A program made the position numbers and the translations under genes. 12,191 nucleotides of DNA, from NCBI GenBank assembly GCA_020846955.1, contig JADLCZ010000074.1:1-12191 (forward strand), written 5' to 3'. Source of the DNA: Candidatus Nomurabacteria bacterium. Its GTDB lineage: Bacteria; Patescibacteriota; Minisyncoccia; Phycocordibacterales; UBA9973. The notes beneath the pieces are model-generated. The model was given only the letters and a program-made list of their open reading frames with translations. It had not been told where the DNA came from and searched no databases. Below are positions 1 to 7,142 of this stretch, in pieces (positions within the stretch are counted from its first letter, which is position 1; the number at the start of each line of letters is the position of its first letter).

Positions 1-533
1 TAAGTAAATTCATAACCGAGGATATAAAAAAGAAACATGAATCACTAAAGAAGACCGAAACATTAATTCCAGAACTTAAATCCATTCACAATGTTGTCGA
101 TCGCCCCTCTGTTCGATTCTATGAAGGGACTGACGGACTAGTTGAAGTATATGAAGATACTCTTACCAGCCACGAGCCGATCCGCGCCTATGCGACAGTT
201 GATGATATGCATCAAGCATTACCGAATTATTTCCCAAAGTATTACAAGCGTCGTGCAAGTGCTGGAATTTCCATCCGCGCAATTACTCCAAAGACACCAA
301 TTGGAATGGAGCGCAAAGCTCAGGACAAAGAGGAAGCCCGCGAAATGGCATTTGTGCCCGCTGACAAATTCTACTTCTCTCCAGAGATAAATATTTATGA
401 CAACAAAGTTATGATTGCCAGCTGGCGCGAAAAGCTTGGAATAATAATCGAAAGTGCCGAAATAGCCGACGCAATGAAAAAGATTTATGAGCTCGCATGG
501 TCCGAAGCCAAAAGATTAGAAAAAGAAATTTAA
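1..533 (+). CDS. TrmB-family transcriptional regulator, C-terminal part (5' end outside the window)
   Basis: Partial gene. The first complete codon is at base 3, the frame is open from the left edge, and it ends with TAA at 531-533, leaving 176 visible residues. A segment reading RFYEGTDGLVEVYEDTL, followed by RAYATVDDMH and a PKYYKRR stretch, resembles the effector-sensing C-terminal region of TrmB-like regulators common in CPR bacteria and archaea. The N-terminal winged-helix DNA-binding domain expected for the family would lie upstream of the window. What is seen is the sequence pattern; that it senses a sugar or other ligand is family knowledge and not shown here. The gene converges on comM, with a strong palindrome between the two stops. 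ATG codons inside the frame (e.g. 207) are internal methionines, not starts. Confidence 0.72.
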   Translation, partial: SKFITEDIKKKHESLKKTETLIPELKSIHNVVDRPSVRFYEGTDGLVEVYEDTLTSHEPIRAYATVDDMHQALPNYFPKYYKRRASAGISIRAITPKTPIGMERKAQDKEEAREMAFVPADKFYFSPEINIYDNKVMIASWREKLGIIIESAEIADAMKKIYELAWSEAKRLEKEI

Positions 534-573
534 ACAAACCACTTTTGGACGGCCGTCTAAAAGTGGTTTGTTT
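532..573. terminator. 42-bp near-perfect palindrome between convergent genes, probable bidirectional terminator
   Basis: The 42 bases form an inverted repeat centred on GGCC at 551-554. All pairs match except one, G547 against T558, which is a G-U wobble in the + strand RNA and an A-C mismatch in the minus strand RNA. It starts inside the TrmB stop codon and ends 1 nt before the comM stop codon (575-577). The + side is followed by a T-rich stretch and the minus side by AATTTCTTTTT. Position and symmetry argue for a terminator serving both genes. Confidence 0.8.
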
Positions 574-574
574 C

Positions 575-2146
575 TTATTGGTTGATTTTTGGTCTGTATT
601 GAAGGGCTTCTAATATGTGAGCTGAGGAAATATTTTCACTTCCTTCTAGGTCTGCAATCGTGCGTGCGAGTTTGATTGTGCGGTGGTAGGCACGAGCAGA
701 GAGTTGTAGGTGCTCGGCGCTTTGGTTGAGAATATTTTTGACATCATCACTCAGAGGCGCGAAAGTATTTAAATCTTTGGAATTCATCTCACTATTTGTT
801 TTGATTTTCCGTGTGGCTTTCTTGAATCTTTTTTCTTGAATATTTCGTGCATTTTTTATGCGTTCTTTTATGGTGATTGTTGGTGTGCTGTTTAGATCCT
901 TACCCGAGAGTTCGTCGTAGCCGACATTGCTGACTGTGACCCACATATCTATACGATCCATAATTGGTCCTGAGAGTTTGCGATTGTATCTATCTAGATC
1001 AGTTGGCTTACAAATACAAGCTTTTTGTTTATTGCCTTTGTGTCCGCAGGGGCACGGATTCATCGCAGCAATAAGAATAAAATTGGATGGAAATATTGCC
1101 GAGCCTTTGGCACGGGAAATCGAGACTATGTTGTCCTCTAGTGGCTGACGTAGAGATTCCAAAACCCTTTTTTCAAATTCTGGAAATTCATCTAGAAACA
1201 AAACACCTTTATGAGCTAGTGTTACTTCGCCAGGCTTAACATTGGCGCCACCACCAATCATTGATACATAGCTTGCTGTATGATGTGGAGCGCGAAATGG
1301 TGGCTCGACAATTAATTTGCCATCAAGCATTCCTACTATTGAATGTATACCTGTAATTTCCAAAATATCATCTTTGTCGAGATCAGGTAAGATATGTGAG
1401 AAGGCGCGCGCAAGCATAGTCTTGCCAGTACCAGGAGGACCCGAGAGTGCAATATTGTGTCCGCCTGCAGCAGCAATCTCCAATCCCCTTTTGGCATTCT
1501 CTTGGCCTTTTACATCTTGGAAATCAGTTTTGTATTCAGCGATTACCTTCTCTATAGTTGTAGGAGGAAATTTTGTTAACTTGGGCCTCTCATTCTCGAG
1601 AGGCTTACCTTTTTTGTCATACCTAATTTTATAAATATGATTGATCACTTCGGTCAAAGTCTTTGCCCCATAGACATCTATACCATCCACCAATCCTGCC
1701 TCCTCGGCATTGTCATATGGTAGGAAAATTTCTTTGTACCCGAGCCTTTTGGCTTCCTGGGTTAGTGGCAGAGCACCTTTTATTGGACGGAGTTCCCCAT
1801 TGAGTGATAATTCCCCTAAAAATATTCTGCCTTCGGGGTCGAAATATATTTGATTCGCAGAGAGTAAGTATGAGAGAGCAATACCGAGGTCGAAATAGGC
1901 GCCCTCCTTTTTGAGATCTGCTGGCGAGAGCGAGATGACTACTTTTTGATTTTGAGTTTTTGGAGATTCGTAGCCGGAATTCTTTAGTGCGCTACTCATT
2001 CTATCCTTTGCTTCATCAACAGCTTTATCTGGGAGGCCCACCATTGTAAAAGCGTGTAGAGTGTTGGGAGTGATATCAACTTCTACTGTTACAATCTTTC
2101 CTTTTAGCATGTGGGCTTGCGCCGCATAGACTCTCGAAAATGACAT
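575..2146 (-). CDS. comM: ComM/YifB-type AAA+ ATPase (Mg-chelatase-like)
   Basis: A 523-residue protein, close to the usual length of about 500. The N-terminal domain (about 1-165) has the ComM pattern VTVEVDITPN...FTMVGLPDKAVDEAKDR. The AAA+ domain has Walker A GPPGTGKT (about 236-243), Walker B GVLFLDEF (about 314-321), a cysteine cluster CPCG...ACIC (about 365-379) and a GPIMDRID segment in the arginine-finger region. The C-terminal helical domain runs to the end. In characterised relatives ComM is a hexameric branch-migration motor that helps integrate incoming single-stranded DNA during natural transformation; that role is inferred here. The open frame extends upstream to 2212, but the start at 2146 (MSFSRVYA) matches the family N terminus and sits exactly 6 nt after a TATAAT box. 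Transcribed toward the convergent TrmB gene. Confidence 0.92.
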   Translation of the reverse strand: MSFSRVYAAQAHMLKGKIVTVEVDITPNTLHAFTMVGLPDKAVDEAKDRMSSALKNSGYESPKTQNQKVVISLSPADLKKEGAYFDLGIALSYLLSANQIYFDPEGRIFLGELSLNGELRPIKGALPLTQEAKRLGYKEIFLPYDNAEEAGLVDGIDVYGAKTLTEVINHIYKIRYDKKGKPLENERPKLTKFPPTTIEKVIAEYKTDFQDVKGQENAKRGLEIAAAGGHNIALSGPPGTGKTMLARAFSHILPDLDKDDILEITGIHSIVGMLDGKLIVEPPFRAPHHTASYVSMIGGGANVKPGEVTLAHKGVLFLDEFPEFEKRVLESLRQPLEDNIVSISRAKGSAIFPSNFILIAAMNPCPCGHKGNKQKACICKPTDLDRYNRKLSGPIMDRIDMWVTVSNVGYDELSGKDLNSTPTITIKERIKNARNIQEKRFKKATRKIKTNSEMNSKDLNTFAPLSDDVKNILNQSAEHLQLSARAYHRTIKLARTIADLEGSENISSAHILEALQYRPKINQ

Positions 2147-2152
2147 AGAAAT

Positions 2153-2161
2153 ATTATACCA
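2153..2161 (-). promoter_or_regulatory. comM extended -10 promoter, predicted leaderless
   Basis: Read on the minus strand, TGG-TATAAT gives a consensus -10 (2158 to 2153) preceded by a TG extension. No good -35 is visible, which fits an extended -10 promoter. Exactly 6 nt separate the hexamer from the ATG at 2146, so transcription should begin at or next to the A of the start codon. Confidence 0.6.
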
Positions 2162-2171
2162 AACAAAATAA

Positions 2172-2331
2172 AAAAAATCCCTAAAAATAGCTCCTCTCAA
2201 AATGCACGACATATTTTTCTTGTGAAAAATTGCTCTGCTCGCCGCTCAAGAAAATAATAGTCTGAGTACATACTTTATTTTCTAAGCTCCTGCGCAAGTC
2301 ATTTCTTAAGGACTATTTTTTGGGATTTTTT
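2172..2331 (-). other. Structured spacer bounded by a 19-bp inverted repeat, between the DksA-like gene and comM
   Basis: This non-coding spacer starts 5 nt after the DksA-like stop codon. Arms at 2172-2190 and 2313-2331 are complementary at 18 of 19 positions (one T-T mismatch at 2182/2321). Inside are an 8-bp hairpin (2215-2222 with 2247-2254) and an AATAGTC/GACTATT pairing (2256-2262 with 2311-2317) that would compete with the outer stem. On the minus strand the last arm runs into a long U tract, so the whole unit could act as a terminator for the upstream gene. It could also be a separate structured RNA. No coding frame of interest is seen here. Confidence 0.4.
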
Positions 2332-2336
2332 AGTGG

Positions 2337-2687
2337 TTATACTAAATTCATACAAATCATACATTTGCGGGCGCTTGGATTTACTTCCAACCTCTCTTCT
2401 TCTATTTTGTCGCCACATGTTTCACATTTACCAAACTTTTTCTCCTCGATTCTTTGCATAGCGTCTTTGATATCTTTCAATCTTCTGCCAAGTGTGTCTA
2501 CTATTGCACTGCGTTCCTCGAAATCCTCGGATCGACTTGCCATATCATTCTCGTCGGCTTCAGGAGCAGTTTGGCTCTCGGGCACTGCATACCAAGTGTT
2601 GGTAACATCATCATATTTGGCGATTGATGATAGCTCAACTTCTAGATTTTTCTTCTCTTCATTTAATTTGTTTATGTATTTTGTCAT
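2337..2687 (-). CDS. DksA/TraR-like C4 zinc-finger protein
   Basis: A 116-residue protein with a predicted coiled-coil-like N-terminal half rich in Glu and Lys (about 1-22 and 55-85) and a C-terminal four-cysteine zinc finger: C88, C91, C109 and C112 (CETC...CMIC). This is the DksA/TraR arrangement, and the length is that of the short TraR/YocK-like members. Family proteins bind RNA polymerase through the secondary channel and modulate promoters, some with ppGpp; whether this one does is inferred. The tip acidic pair typical of E. coli DksA is not obvious to me. The gene has its own promoter just upstream (TTGCAC-17-TATTAT), with the -10 box exactly 6 nt before ATG. It lies between the unknown membrane-protein gene and comM, all on the minus strand. 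Confidence 0.85.
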   Translation of the reverse strand: MTKYINKLNEEKKNLEVELSSIAKYDDVTNTWYAVPESQTAPEADENDMASRSEDFEERSAIVDTLGRRLKDIKDAMQRIEEKKFGKCETCGDKIEEERLEVNPSARKCMICMNLV

Positions 2688-2693
2688 AGGTCA

Positions 2694-2722
2694 ATAATAT
2701 ATAATTTTTAATCAAAGTGCAA
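2694..2722 (-). promoter_or_regulatory. Promoter of the DksA/TraR-like gene, predicted leaderless
   Basis: On the minus strand, TTGCAC (2722 to 2717) is followed by a 17-bp spacer and TATTAT (2699 to 2694), then 6 nt to the ATG at 2687. The -35 box ends immediately downstream of the preceding gene's stop codon (2726-2724). Both boxes and the spacing are close to the sigma-70 consensus. Confidence 0.6.
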
Positions 2723-2723
2723 T

Positions 2724-3608
2724 CTACAAGGGTTTGGCATTTTGGGTACGTAGCCTTTTGATCGCCTCCACTATTACATCTTTGCTATCTGTCAGCATAT
2801 AGAGATTTTGGTTTAAGAACAATGAGTAAAATAATGGTTCATTGTTCGTACCATACAATACCCGGGCATCTGTGTTGTAGATAATTGTGTCCTCAAATGA
2901 TTTTTGTAACAGAATTTTGTTTTCTCCACTTATATCAACACCAAAGATTGTAGAGAATTCATCCAACAATGTCTTCTCCCAAGCGTACGATCCTGCTACC
3001 GCTTGATCGTAGGATGAAGATTTGAAAATAAAGAATGTTCCAATTTTTGTACCATCAACTGGTCGGTATAAGCCAATCATGAAATCAGGGGATAAAGATC
3101 TCTCAAATGCATTTGGGATACTACTTCCAACAAGATCTAGGAATTCTGTTGAAGACAAAGTTTGCTTCCCACCACTTGTTAGAAATATTGATTCGATTAA
3201 TCCTGCCTTTTTATCCTCTCGTGCTTTTGCGATTACCCTCACCAAGTCTTCCCTGCCTGCTATTGTGTTGGATGGAATTAAGGTTTGTATATCATCGGGA
3301 ATCAGAGTTGGAATTTCTGTTACTATTTCGGTATGAGTTGCTTCGATTTTGCCTTTCTGATTTAGATATTTATAAATATAAATTGCACCAAAGATCAAGA
3401 TAATAGAAAAGATAGCAAACATTAATGCATAATTTTTCTGTTTCCTTGAATTATCTTTTTGTACTTCAGCTTCCCTGCGCCTCTGCTCAGCCATTGCAAT
3501 CTTGATTACCGAGGCCTCGTTGTCGCGCACCATAGACGCCATATCACCTGCATATGTATGTATTGCTTCCGACTTTTTATTTAGATTTAGATTATTTTGT
3601 TCGTCCAT
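2724..3608 (-). CDS. Single-pass membrane protein of unknown function, overlapping pnp
   Basis: A 294-residue protein that I do not recognise as a named family. Residues 1-59 are hydrophilic and end in a basic stretch (SRKQK). One hydrophobic segment (about 60-79, ALMFAIFSIILIFGAIYIY) follows, then an exported region of about 210 residues with alternating strand-like and helical segments. The positive-inside rule predicts an N-in, C-out topology. No catalytic motif, cysteine pair or repeat is apparent. The start at 3608 lies inside the end of pnp: the genes overlap by 17 nt in different frames, so the two are probably translated from one mRNA and coupled. No Shine-Dalgarno is seen before the ATG. 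The gene ends with TAG, and the next gene has its own promoter right after it. Confidence 0.75.
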   Translation of the reverse strand: MDEQNNLNLNKKSEAIHTYAGDMASMVRDNEASVIKIAMAEQRRREAEVQKDNSRKQKNYALMFAIFSIILIFGAIYIYKYLNQKGKIEATHTEIVTEIPTLIPDDIQTLIPSNTIAGREDLVRVIAKAREDKKAGLIESIFLTSGGKQTLSSTEFLDLVGSSIPNAFERSLSPDFMIGLYRPVDGTKIGTFFIFKSSSYDQAVAGSYAWEKTLLDEFSTIFGVDISGENKILLQKSFEDTIIYNTDARVLYGTNNEPLFYSLFLNQNLYMLTDSKDVIVEAIKRLRTQNAKPL

Positions 3609-5721
3609 TAAAGAAATCTTTATCAGCCTCTTTTATTGATAGACTGATCTTGCCCTTTTCATCAACTTTCAAAACTTTGATTGGGACTATCTCCCCTTCC
3701 TTAAGGATATCAGAAATCTTCTCAACACGGAATGGGGCCATCTCGGAAACGTGGACAAGTCCCTCGGTATTGCTGTTGTTGATCTTTACAAATGCGCCGA
3801 AGTCTACAATCTTGATAACCTCACCCTTGAACATATCGCCGGGCTTGTATTCATATGTCATTTCAGCAATCATTGCATATGCACGATCAGCTCCACCATC
3901 TCGGCCTGTAATAAATACTGTACCGTCTTCTTCGATTGTGATTTCTGTACCTGTGGCTTCGCGAATTAGATTAATATTCTTGCCTCCAGGGCCGATGACC
4001 ATACCGATCTGATCTTTCTTGATTTTGATTGTCCTAATCTTTGGAGCACGTGGAGAAATATTTGCTCGAGGTTCTGCAATTACATTTTTGATTGCTTCCA
4101 ATATTTGCAATCGTGCATTTTTTGCTTTACCCAAAGCATCTTTGAGTACAGGCACAGGTACGCCATCAACCTTGATATCAAGTTGGATTGCAGTGATACC
4201 ATTTGTTGTTCCTGCAACTTTGAAATCCATATCACCATAGTGATCCTCGGGTCCTTGTATGTCGGTAATCAATTTGTACTTTGTATTATCATTTTTATCA
4301 ATCATTGCTCCTATAGAAATTCCAGCTACAGGACTTTTGATAGGCACGCCTCCATCCATAAGCGCAATTGTCATTGCACAAATACTTGCTTGTGATGTAG
4401 ATCCATTACTTGCTGTTGATTCAGAAACTACACGGATAGTGTATGGGAAATCAACTTTGCTCGGTAAGACTGCAATCATTGCTTTCTCAGCGAGGAAGCC
4501 ATGACCCATTTCGCGACGATTAATTCCGCCGACTCGTCCTGTTTCACCAGCAGAGTATGGAGGGAAATTGTAGTGATGCATAAATCTCTTTTTGTAAACA
4601 TTCTCGATGCCATCGATAGAGTGCATACTCTCGGGACCCCCGAGTGTGAGTACACTCATTACATGTGTCTCGCCACGATAGAATATTCCAGAGCCGTGTA
4701 ACACATCTGATATACCACCTGCTACTCCTGAAAGAGCGCGAACTTCGTCGAGTCCTCGCATATCTGGGCGCATGTCATTTGCTAGTGCTTTGTCGTGCAG
4801 GGCTTTGTCGATATATGTTTCGATATAATCTTCGGCGATGAATTTCATTGCCTCATCATCGGCATATTTCTCCTCAACAAACTTTTTCCATTCATGCTCG
4901 GCTTCATTTATAGTCTTCTTGCTTTCTGTTTTGCTAAACAGACCTTTGTCGAGCATTGGTACAATCAATCCATTGAAAAGTTTGATAATTTCTTCTGTAG
5001 TTTCGGCAGTATAGAAAACTAATTTCTCTTTACCGATTTCTGTGCGCAACATTTTCTGGAAAGTTTCCCATTTAGTAATCTCAGCCATTGCAAGATCAAA
5101 GGCACTTCCCATTGTTGCTTCGTCGAGTTCGAATGCCATTGATTCGATCATATTTATAGTATTGTCTTTTCCACAAACCATTAGATCAAGTGCGTACACT
5201 GGCTCTTCATTTGCGGGAATATAATTGTTCACAGCGAGAACACTATTCTCTTTTGTGGTACTAATATGTACTCCTCCAACAGGCCCAGCCCATGGAATGT
5301 CGGACACATGAAGTGCCACAGAGGCAGCATTGACTCCAAGCATTTTCGGGTCTGTATCACCAACTGCAATCACTGTGATGATTACTTGCACTGCATTTTT
5401 GATTCGGTGGTCGAATAATGGACGAATAGTACGGTCGATCACACGTGCAGCGAGTATCGCTTGGTCGCTTGGTCGGCCCTCTCGGCGCATATATTGGCTA
5501 CCCAATATTTTGCCAGCGGCGTAGAACTTCTCTAAATATTCGACTGTCAGATTGAAGAATCCCGGATTGGATTTGCCATCACGACTAATCACAGCTGTAG
5601 CCATAACTACTGTGCCACCACTTTTTAATATTACCGATCCATTGGCTTGATCAGCCAAGTCTGTAAACATAGCAGTAATTTTCTTACCGCCGATCTCTAC
5701 TTCGAATTCTTTTGTTTTCAT
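3592..5721 (-). CDS. pnp: Polyribonucleotide nucleotidyltransferase (PNPase)
   Basis: A full-length 709-residue PNPase. It contains the first RNase PH-like domain (about 1-145), the alpha-helical linker (about 235-315), the second RNase PH domain (about 320-545) with RGETHVMSVLTLGG, GRVGGINRREMGHG and the catalytic GDMDFK motif (496-501), a KH domain with GPGG (577-580) and an S1 domain (about 628-697, ending VDEKGKISLSIKEAD). The enzyme degrades RNA 3' to 5' using phosphate and can also add tails; it is normally a cytoplasmic trimer. The start MKTKEFEVEIGGKK matches the family. rpsO, often upstream of pnp, is not next to it here. The promoter is predicted about 130 nt upstream, leaving a structured leader. 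The 3' end overlaps the membrane-protein gene by 17 nt. Confidence 0.97.
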   Translation of the reverse strand: MKTKEFEVEIGGKKITAMFTDLADQANGSVILKSGGTVVMATAVISRDGKSNPGFFNLTVEYLEKFYAAGKILGSQYMRREGRPSDQAILAARVIDRTIRPLFDHRIKNAVQVIITVIAVGDTDPKMLGVNAASVALHVSDIPWAGPVGGVHISTTKENSVLAVNNYIPANEEPVYALDLMVCGKDNTINMIESMAFELDEATMGSAFDLAMAEITKWETFQKMLRTEIGKEKLVFYTAETTEEIIKLFNGLIVPMLDKGLFSKTESKKTINEAEHEWKKFVEEKYADDEAMKFIAEDYIETYIDKALHDKALANDMRPDMRGLDEVRALSGVAGGISDVLHGSGIFYRGETHVMSVLTLGGPESMHSIDGIENVYKKRFMHHYNFPPYSAGETGRVGGINRREMGHGFLAEKAMIAVLPSKVDFPYTIRVVSESTASNGSTSQASICAMTIALMDGGVPIKSPVAGISIGAMIDKNDNTKYKLITDIQGPEDHYGDMDFKVAGTTNGITAIQLDIKVDGVPVPVLKDALGKAKNARLQILEAIKNVIAEPRANISPRAPKIRTIKIKKDQIGMVIGPGGKNINLIREATGTEITIEEDGTVFITGRDGGADRAYAMIAEMTYEYKPGDMFKGEVIKIVDFGAFVKINNSNTEGLVHVSEMAPFRVEKISDILKEGEIVPIKVLKVDEKGKISLSIKEADKDFFNGRTK

Positions 5722-5733
5722 ATTTTTATTTCA

Positions 5734-5817
5734 CGCTAGGTCTTGCCTAGCGGGGGACTAACCTCCAGACTCTAGTTTTGAAGCTTTAATTAAGCTTGCA
5801 ACTCTAACTGTCTGAGG
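5734..5817 (-). promoter_or_regulatory. pnp leader with two hairpins
   Basis: Read on the minus strand, bases 5817 to 5762 fold into one long imperfect hairpin: CCTC/GAGG and AGAC/GTCT with one bulge, then TAG/CTA, TTG/CAA and AAGCTT/AAGCTT around a 5-nt loop. A second, perfect 7-bp hairpin (CGCTAGG, loop 5, CCTAGCG; 5752 to 5734) ends 12 nt before the pnp ATG at 5721. In E. coli, pnp is autoregulated through an RNase III-cut hairpin in its leader, so a comparable control is plausible but only inferred. The stretch is visibly richer in G and C than the intergenic DNA around it. A GCTAG at 5819-5823 could pair with the second hairpin's arms as an alternative fold. Confidence 0.55.
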
Positions 5818-5844
5818 GCTAGCAATTAAACTATTAATAATTTC

Positions 5845-5853
5845 TTTATACCA
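5845..5853 (-). promoter_or_regulatory. Candidate extended -10 for pnp
   Basis: On the minus strand, TGG-TATAAA (5853 to 5845) resembles the extended -10 boxes seen before comM and the isomerase gene. Initiation about 7 nt downstream would give a leader of roughly 115 nt containing both leader hairpins. No convincing -35 is seen, and other AT-rich hexamers nearby are possible. Confidence 0.35.
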
Positions 5854-5882
5854 TATATAAGCTTTTTTATAAATAGACAAAG

Positions 5883-5910
5883 AAAACCCCACCGTGCCAG
5901 GATGGGTTTT
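5883..5910 (-). terminator. Terminator of the sugar-phosphate isomerase gene
   Basis: On the minus strand, 17 nt after the stop codon, AAAACCC pairs with GGGTTTT and an inner CC pairs with GG, with a two-base internal mismatch and a 6-nt loop. The 3' arm ends in a run of T followed by CTTTG. This is the usual layout of an intrinsic terminator. It separates the isomerase gene from the pnp promoter, so pnp should be independently transcribed. Confidence 0.65.
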
Positions 5911-5927
5911 TAAAGGGAAGGTTTGAT

Positions 5928-6974
5928 TTATTTGGCTAACTGCTCTTTGAAGTAGTTGACCCATTTGATATCGCTTGGGTCTTTCTGATGGATTATGCCT
6001 AGGGTGTAGGCTAGATACATTGCTCTTTGCATACCTATTAGTATCTGGGCAAGCTTACTCCTCCCTTCCATTTCTACAGTTGTGTATTTTATCCCCTGTT
6101 TTGCAAGTACATCTTTTGTTACGGCAATTCTTTTGTTGATTTTCTCACTATACAAATTGGATTCGAAAAACATAAAATAAACTTTTTCTTTATTGGTATT
6201 TGGAAATTCCAATCCTTCCATCAAGTGGTGATTGAGTTCAGGGATCTCGTGTGCGAGAGCCAATGTCTTGGCTGTCTCGTGGATTTGGTTGCGAGTGAAT
6301 CGGCCGAGGTTGGTGAGGTGTTCGCTATACACAAGCACTTGCATTACATCTCTGAGAGTTTGTGCTTCAGTATATATCTCATCAATTAAATTATTTTGTT
6401 TGAAATTATTTTGCCAAGCTTCAAGTTCCATTAAAGCTTTTGCAACTTCATCACTATTTAAATTACATACTCTGTAATCTGTTGCGACTTTTATAATATG
6501 CATCATCATGAATCCTACACCGAATCGTGGCTGATTGCAGGGATTGTATTCGGTATTTATTTTTCTTAAATCTAGATTATTCTCGGTAGCAATTTTCTCT
6601 AATTCCCCTCCGACTGTTATACAAACCATTTGCGCTTTTTTCTCAAGCGCAAGATGTGTAGCAGAGAGGGTCTCTTCTGTACCGCCAGAATAACTGATTG
6701 CAAGCACTAGTGTGTTTTCATCAACCCATGCTGGTATATTATAATCATGGCTCATAGTAATCGGCACAGTAAAAATATTTAATGATTGTAGTATATATGC
6801 ACCGAGAGCCGATCCTCCCATACCAGCTACTAAGATATTACGAACTTTTTTTCCTTCTTTCTTTTCACTTACATTTTCCCATGTAGAGCGACATTGTTTA
6901 GCAAATAATTCTACAGAACCAAAAACATTTTTTGTATCGTATTGAGCGATAGCATTTTTAAATATGTCTTGCAT
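5928..6974 (-). CDS. Bifunctional phosphoglucose/phosphomannose isomerase (SIS family)
   Basis: A 348-residue protein of the archaeal/CPR-type bifunctional isomerase family. It interconverts glucose-6-phosphate, and mannose-6-phosphate, with fructose-6-phosphate. Visible motifs are GMGGSALG (51-58), the SIS phosphate-binding SYSGGTEET (94-102), the family PR pair in NQPRFGVG (149-150), the catalytic-site segment PELNHHLMEG (about 245-254) in place of the more usual ELNHNE, and a C-terminal lysine (K343) near the family's catalytic Lys. Start at 6974, directly after an extended -10 box. It is divergent from glmS, which consumes fructose-6-phosphate, so both promoters flank the same structured element. 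The shape is typical for the family. Which of the two substrates dominates cannot be told from sequence. Confidence 0.9.
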   Translation of the reverse strand: MQDIFKNAIAQYDTKNVFGSVELFAKQCRSTWENVSEKKEGKKVRNILVAGMGGSALGAYILQSLNIFTVPITMSHDYNIPAWVDENTLVLAISYSGGTEETLSATHLALEKKAQMVCITVGGELEKIATENNLDLRKINTEYNPCNQPRFGVGFMMMHIIKVATDYRVCNLNSDEVAKALMELEAWQNNFKQNNLIDEIYTEAQTLRDVMQVLVYSEHLTNLGRFTRNQIHETAKTLALAHEIPELNHHLMEGLEFPNTNKEKVYFMFFESNLYSEKINKRIAVTKDVLAKQGIKYTTVEMEGRSKLAQILIGMQRAMYLAYTLGIIHQKDPSDIKWVNYFKEQLAK

Positions 6975-6983
6975 GATTTAGCC

Positions 6984-6992
6984 ATTATAACA
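6984..6992 (-). promoter_or_regulatory. Extended -10 promoter of the isomerase gene
   Basis: On the minus strand, TGT-TATAAT (6992 to 6984) lies 9 nt before the ATG at 6974, predicting a leader of about 2-3 nt. The bases TTATAA read the same on both strands, so the site could also support transcription rightward into the structured element that begins at 6993. Confidence 0.55.
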
Positions 6993-7123
6993 TTTTTCAA
7001 AAATTGTCGCAGGCGTATCTTTTAGAGGGGCTTCGGACGACGACGGTCGGAGAACTGAGCAAATTTTTACCAAAAAATTTGTGTACCCTCTACAAAGATA
7101 TGCCAAGAAAGATTTTTGAAAAA
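6993..7123 (+). repeat. Structured intergenic element, copy A (candidate RNA), upstream of glmS
   Basis: About 131 nt. The outer stem is 6993-7004 with 7112-7123 (12 bp, perfect). An internal loop follows (TGTCGCA opposite AAGAAAG). The inner stem is 7012-7029 with 7086-7104, 18 bp with one bulged C at 7093. Inside are a weak hairpin (CTTCGG/TCGGAG, 7031-7052) and an A/T hairpin (7061-7068 with 7073-7080, loop ACCA). A homologous copy lies at 11930-12063 with shared core and loop sequences but a different outer stem. A G-U pair (7015/7101), kept in both copies, suggests the + strand is the RNA. It ends 13 nt before the glmS -10 box. I do not recognise the family. It is not the glmS ribozyme. 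It could be a small RNA, a leader element or a palindromic repeat. Confidence 0.7.
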
Positions 7124-7136
7124 AGGTAAATAAAGG

Positions 7137-7142
7137 TATAAT
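7137..7142 (+). promoter_or_regulatory. glmS -10 box, predicted leaderless
   Basis: Consensus TATAAT exactly 6 nt before the glmS ATG. A TTGAAA at 7116-7121 could be the -35 box (spacer 15, a little short) and lies within the 3' outer arm of structured element A, so folding of that element as DNA might affect the promoter. Confidence 0.6.

Noticed and set aside
2147..2212. 22-residue N-terminal extension of ComM
   Set aside because: Family alignment and the promoter 6 nt before 2146 place the start at MSFSRV; the extension crosses the promoter.
2172..2331. Third copy of the structured element at the comM spacer
   Set aside because: Only a short AT-rich hairpin (GAGC followed by AATTTTT) resembles the core; the diagnostic GCGTATCTTTTAGAGGGGCT segment is absent, so homology is not supported.
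5722..5882. tRNA gene in the GC-richer pnp upstream region
   Set aside because: No cloverleaf or T-loop GGTTCRANNCC pattern fits; the region folds as one long hairpin instead.
5758..5964. 68-residue open frame on the minus strand between the isomerase gene and pnp (possible rpsO)
   Set aside because: It overlaps the isomerase end, runs through the terminator and the pnp leader hairpin, and has no similarity to ribosomal protein S15.
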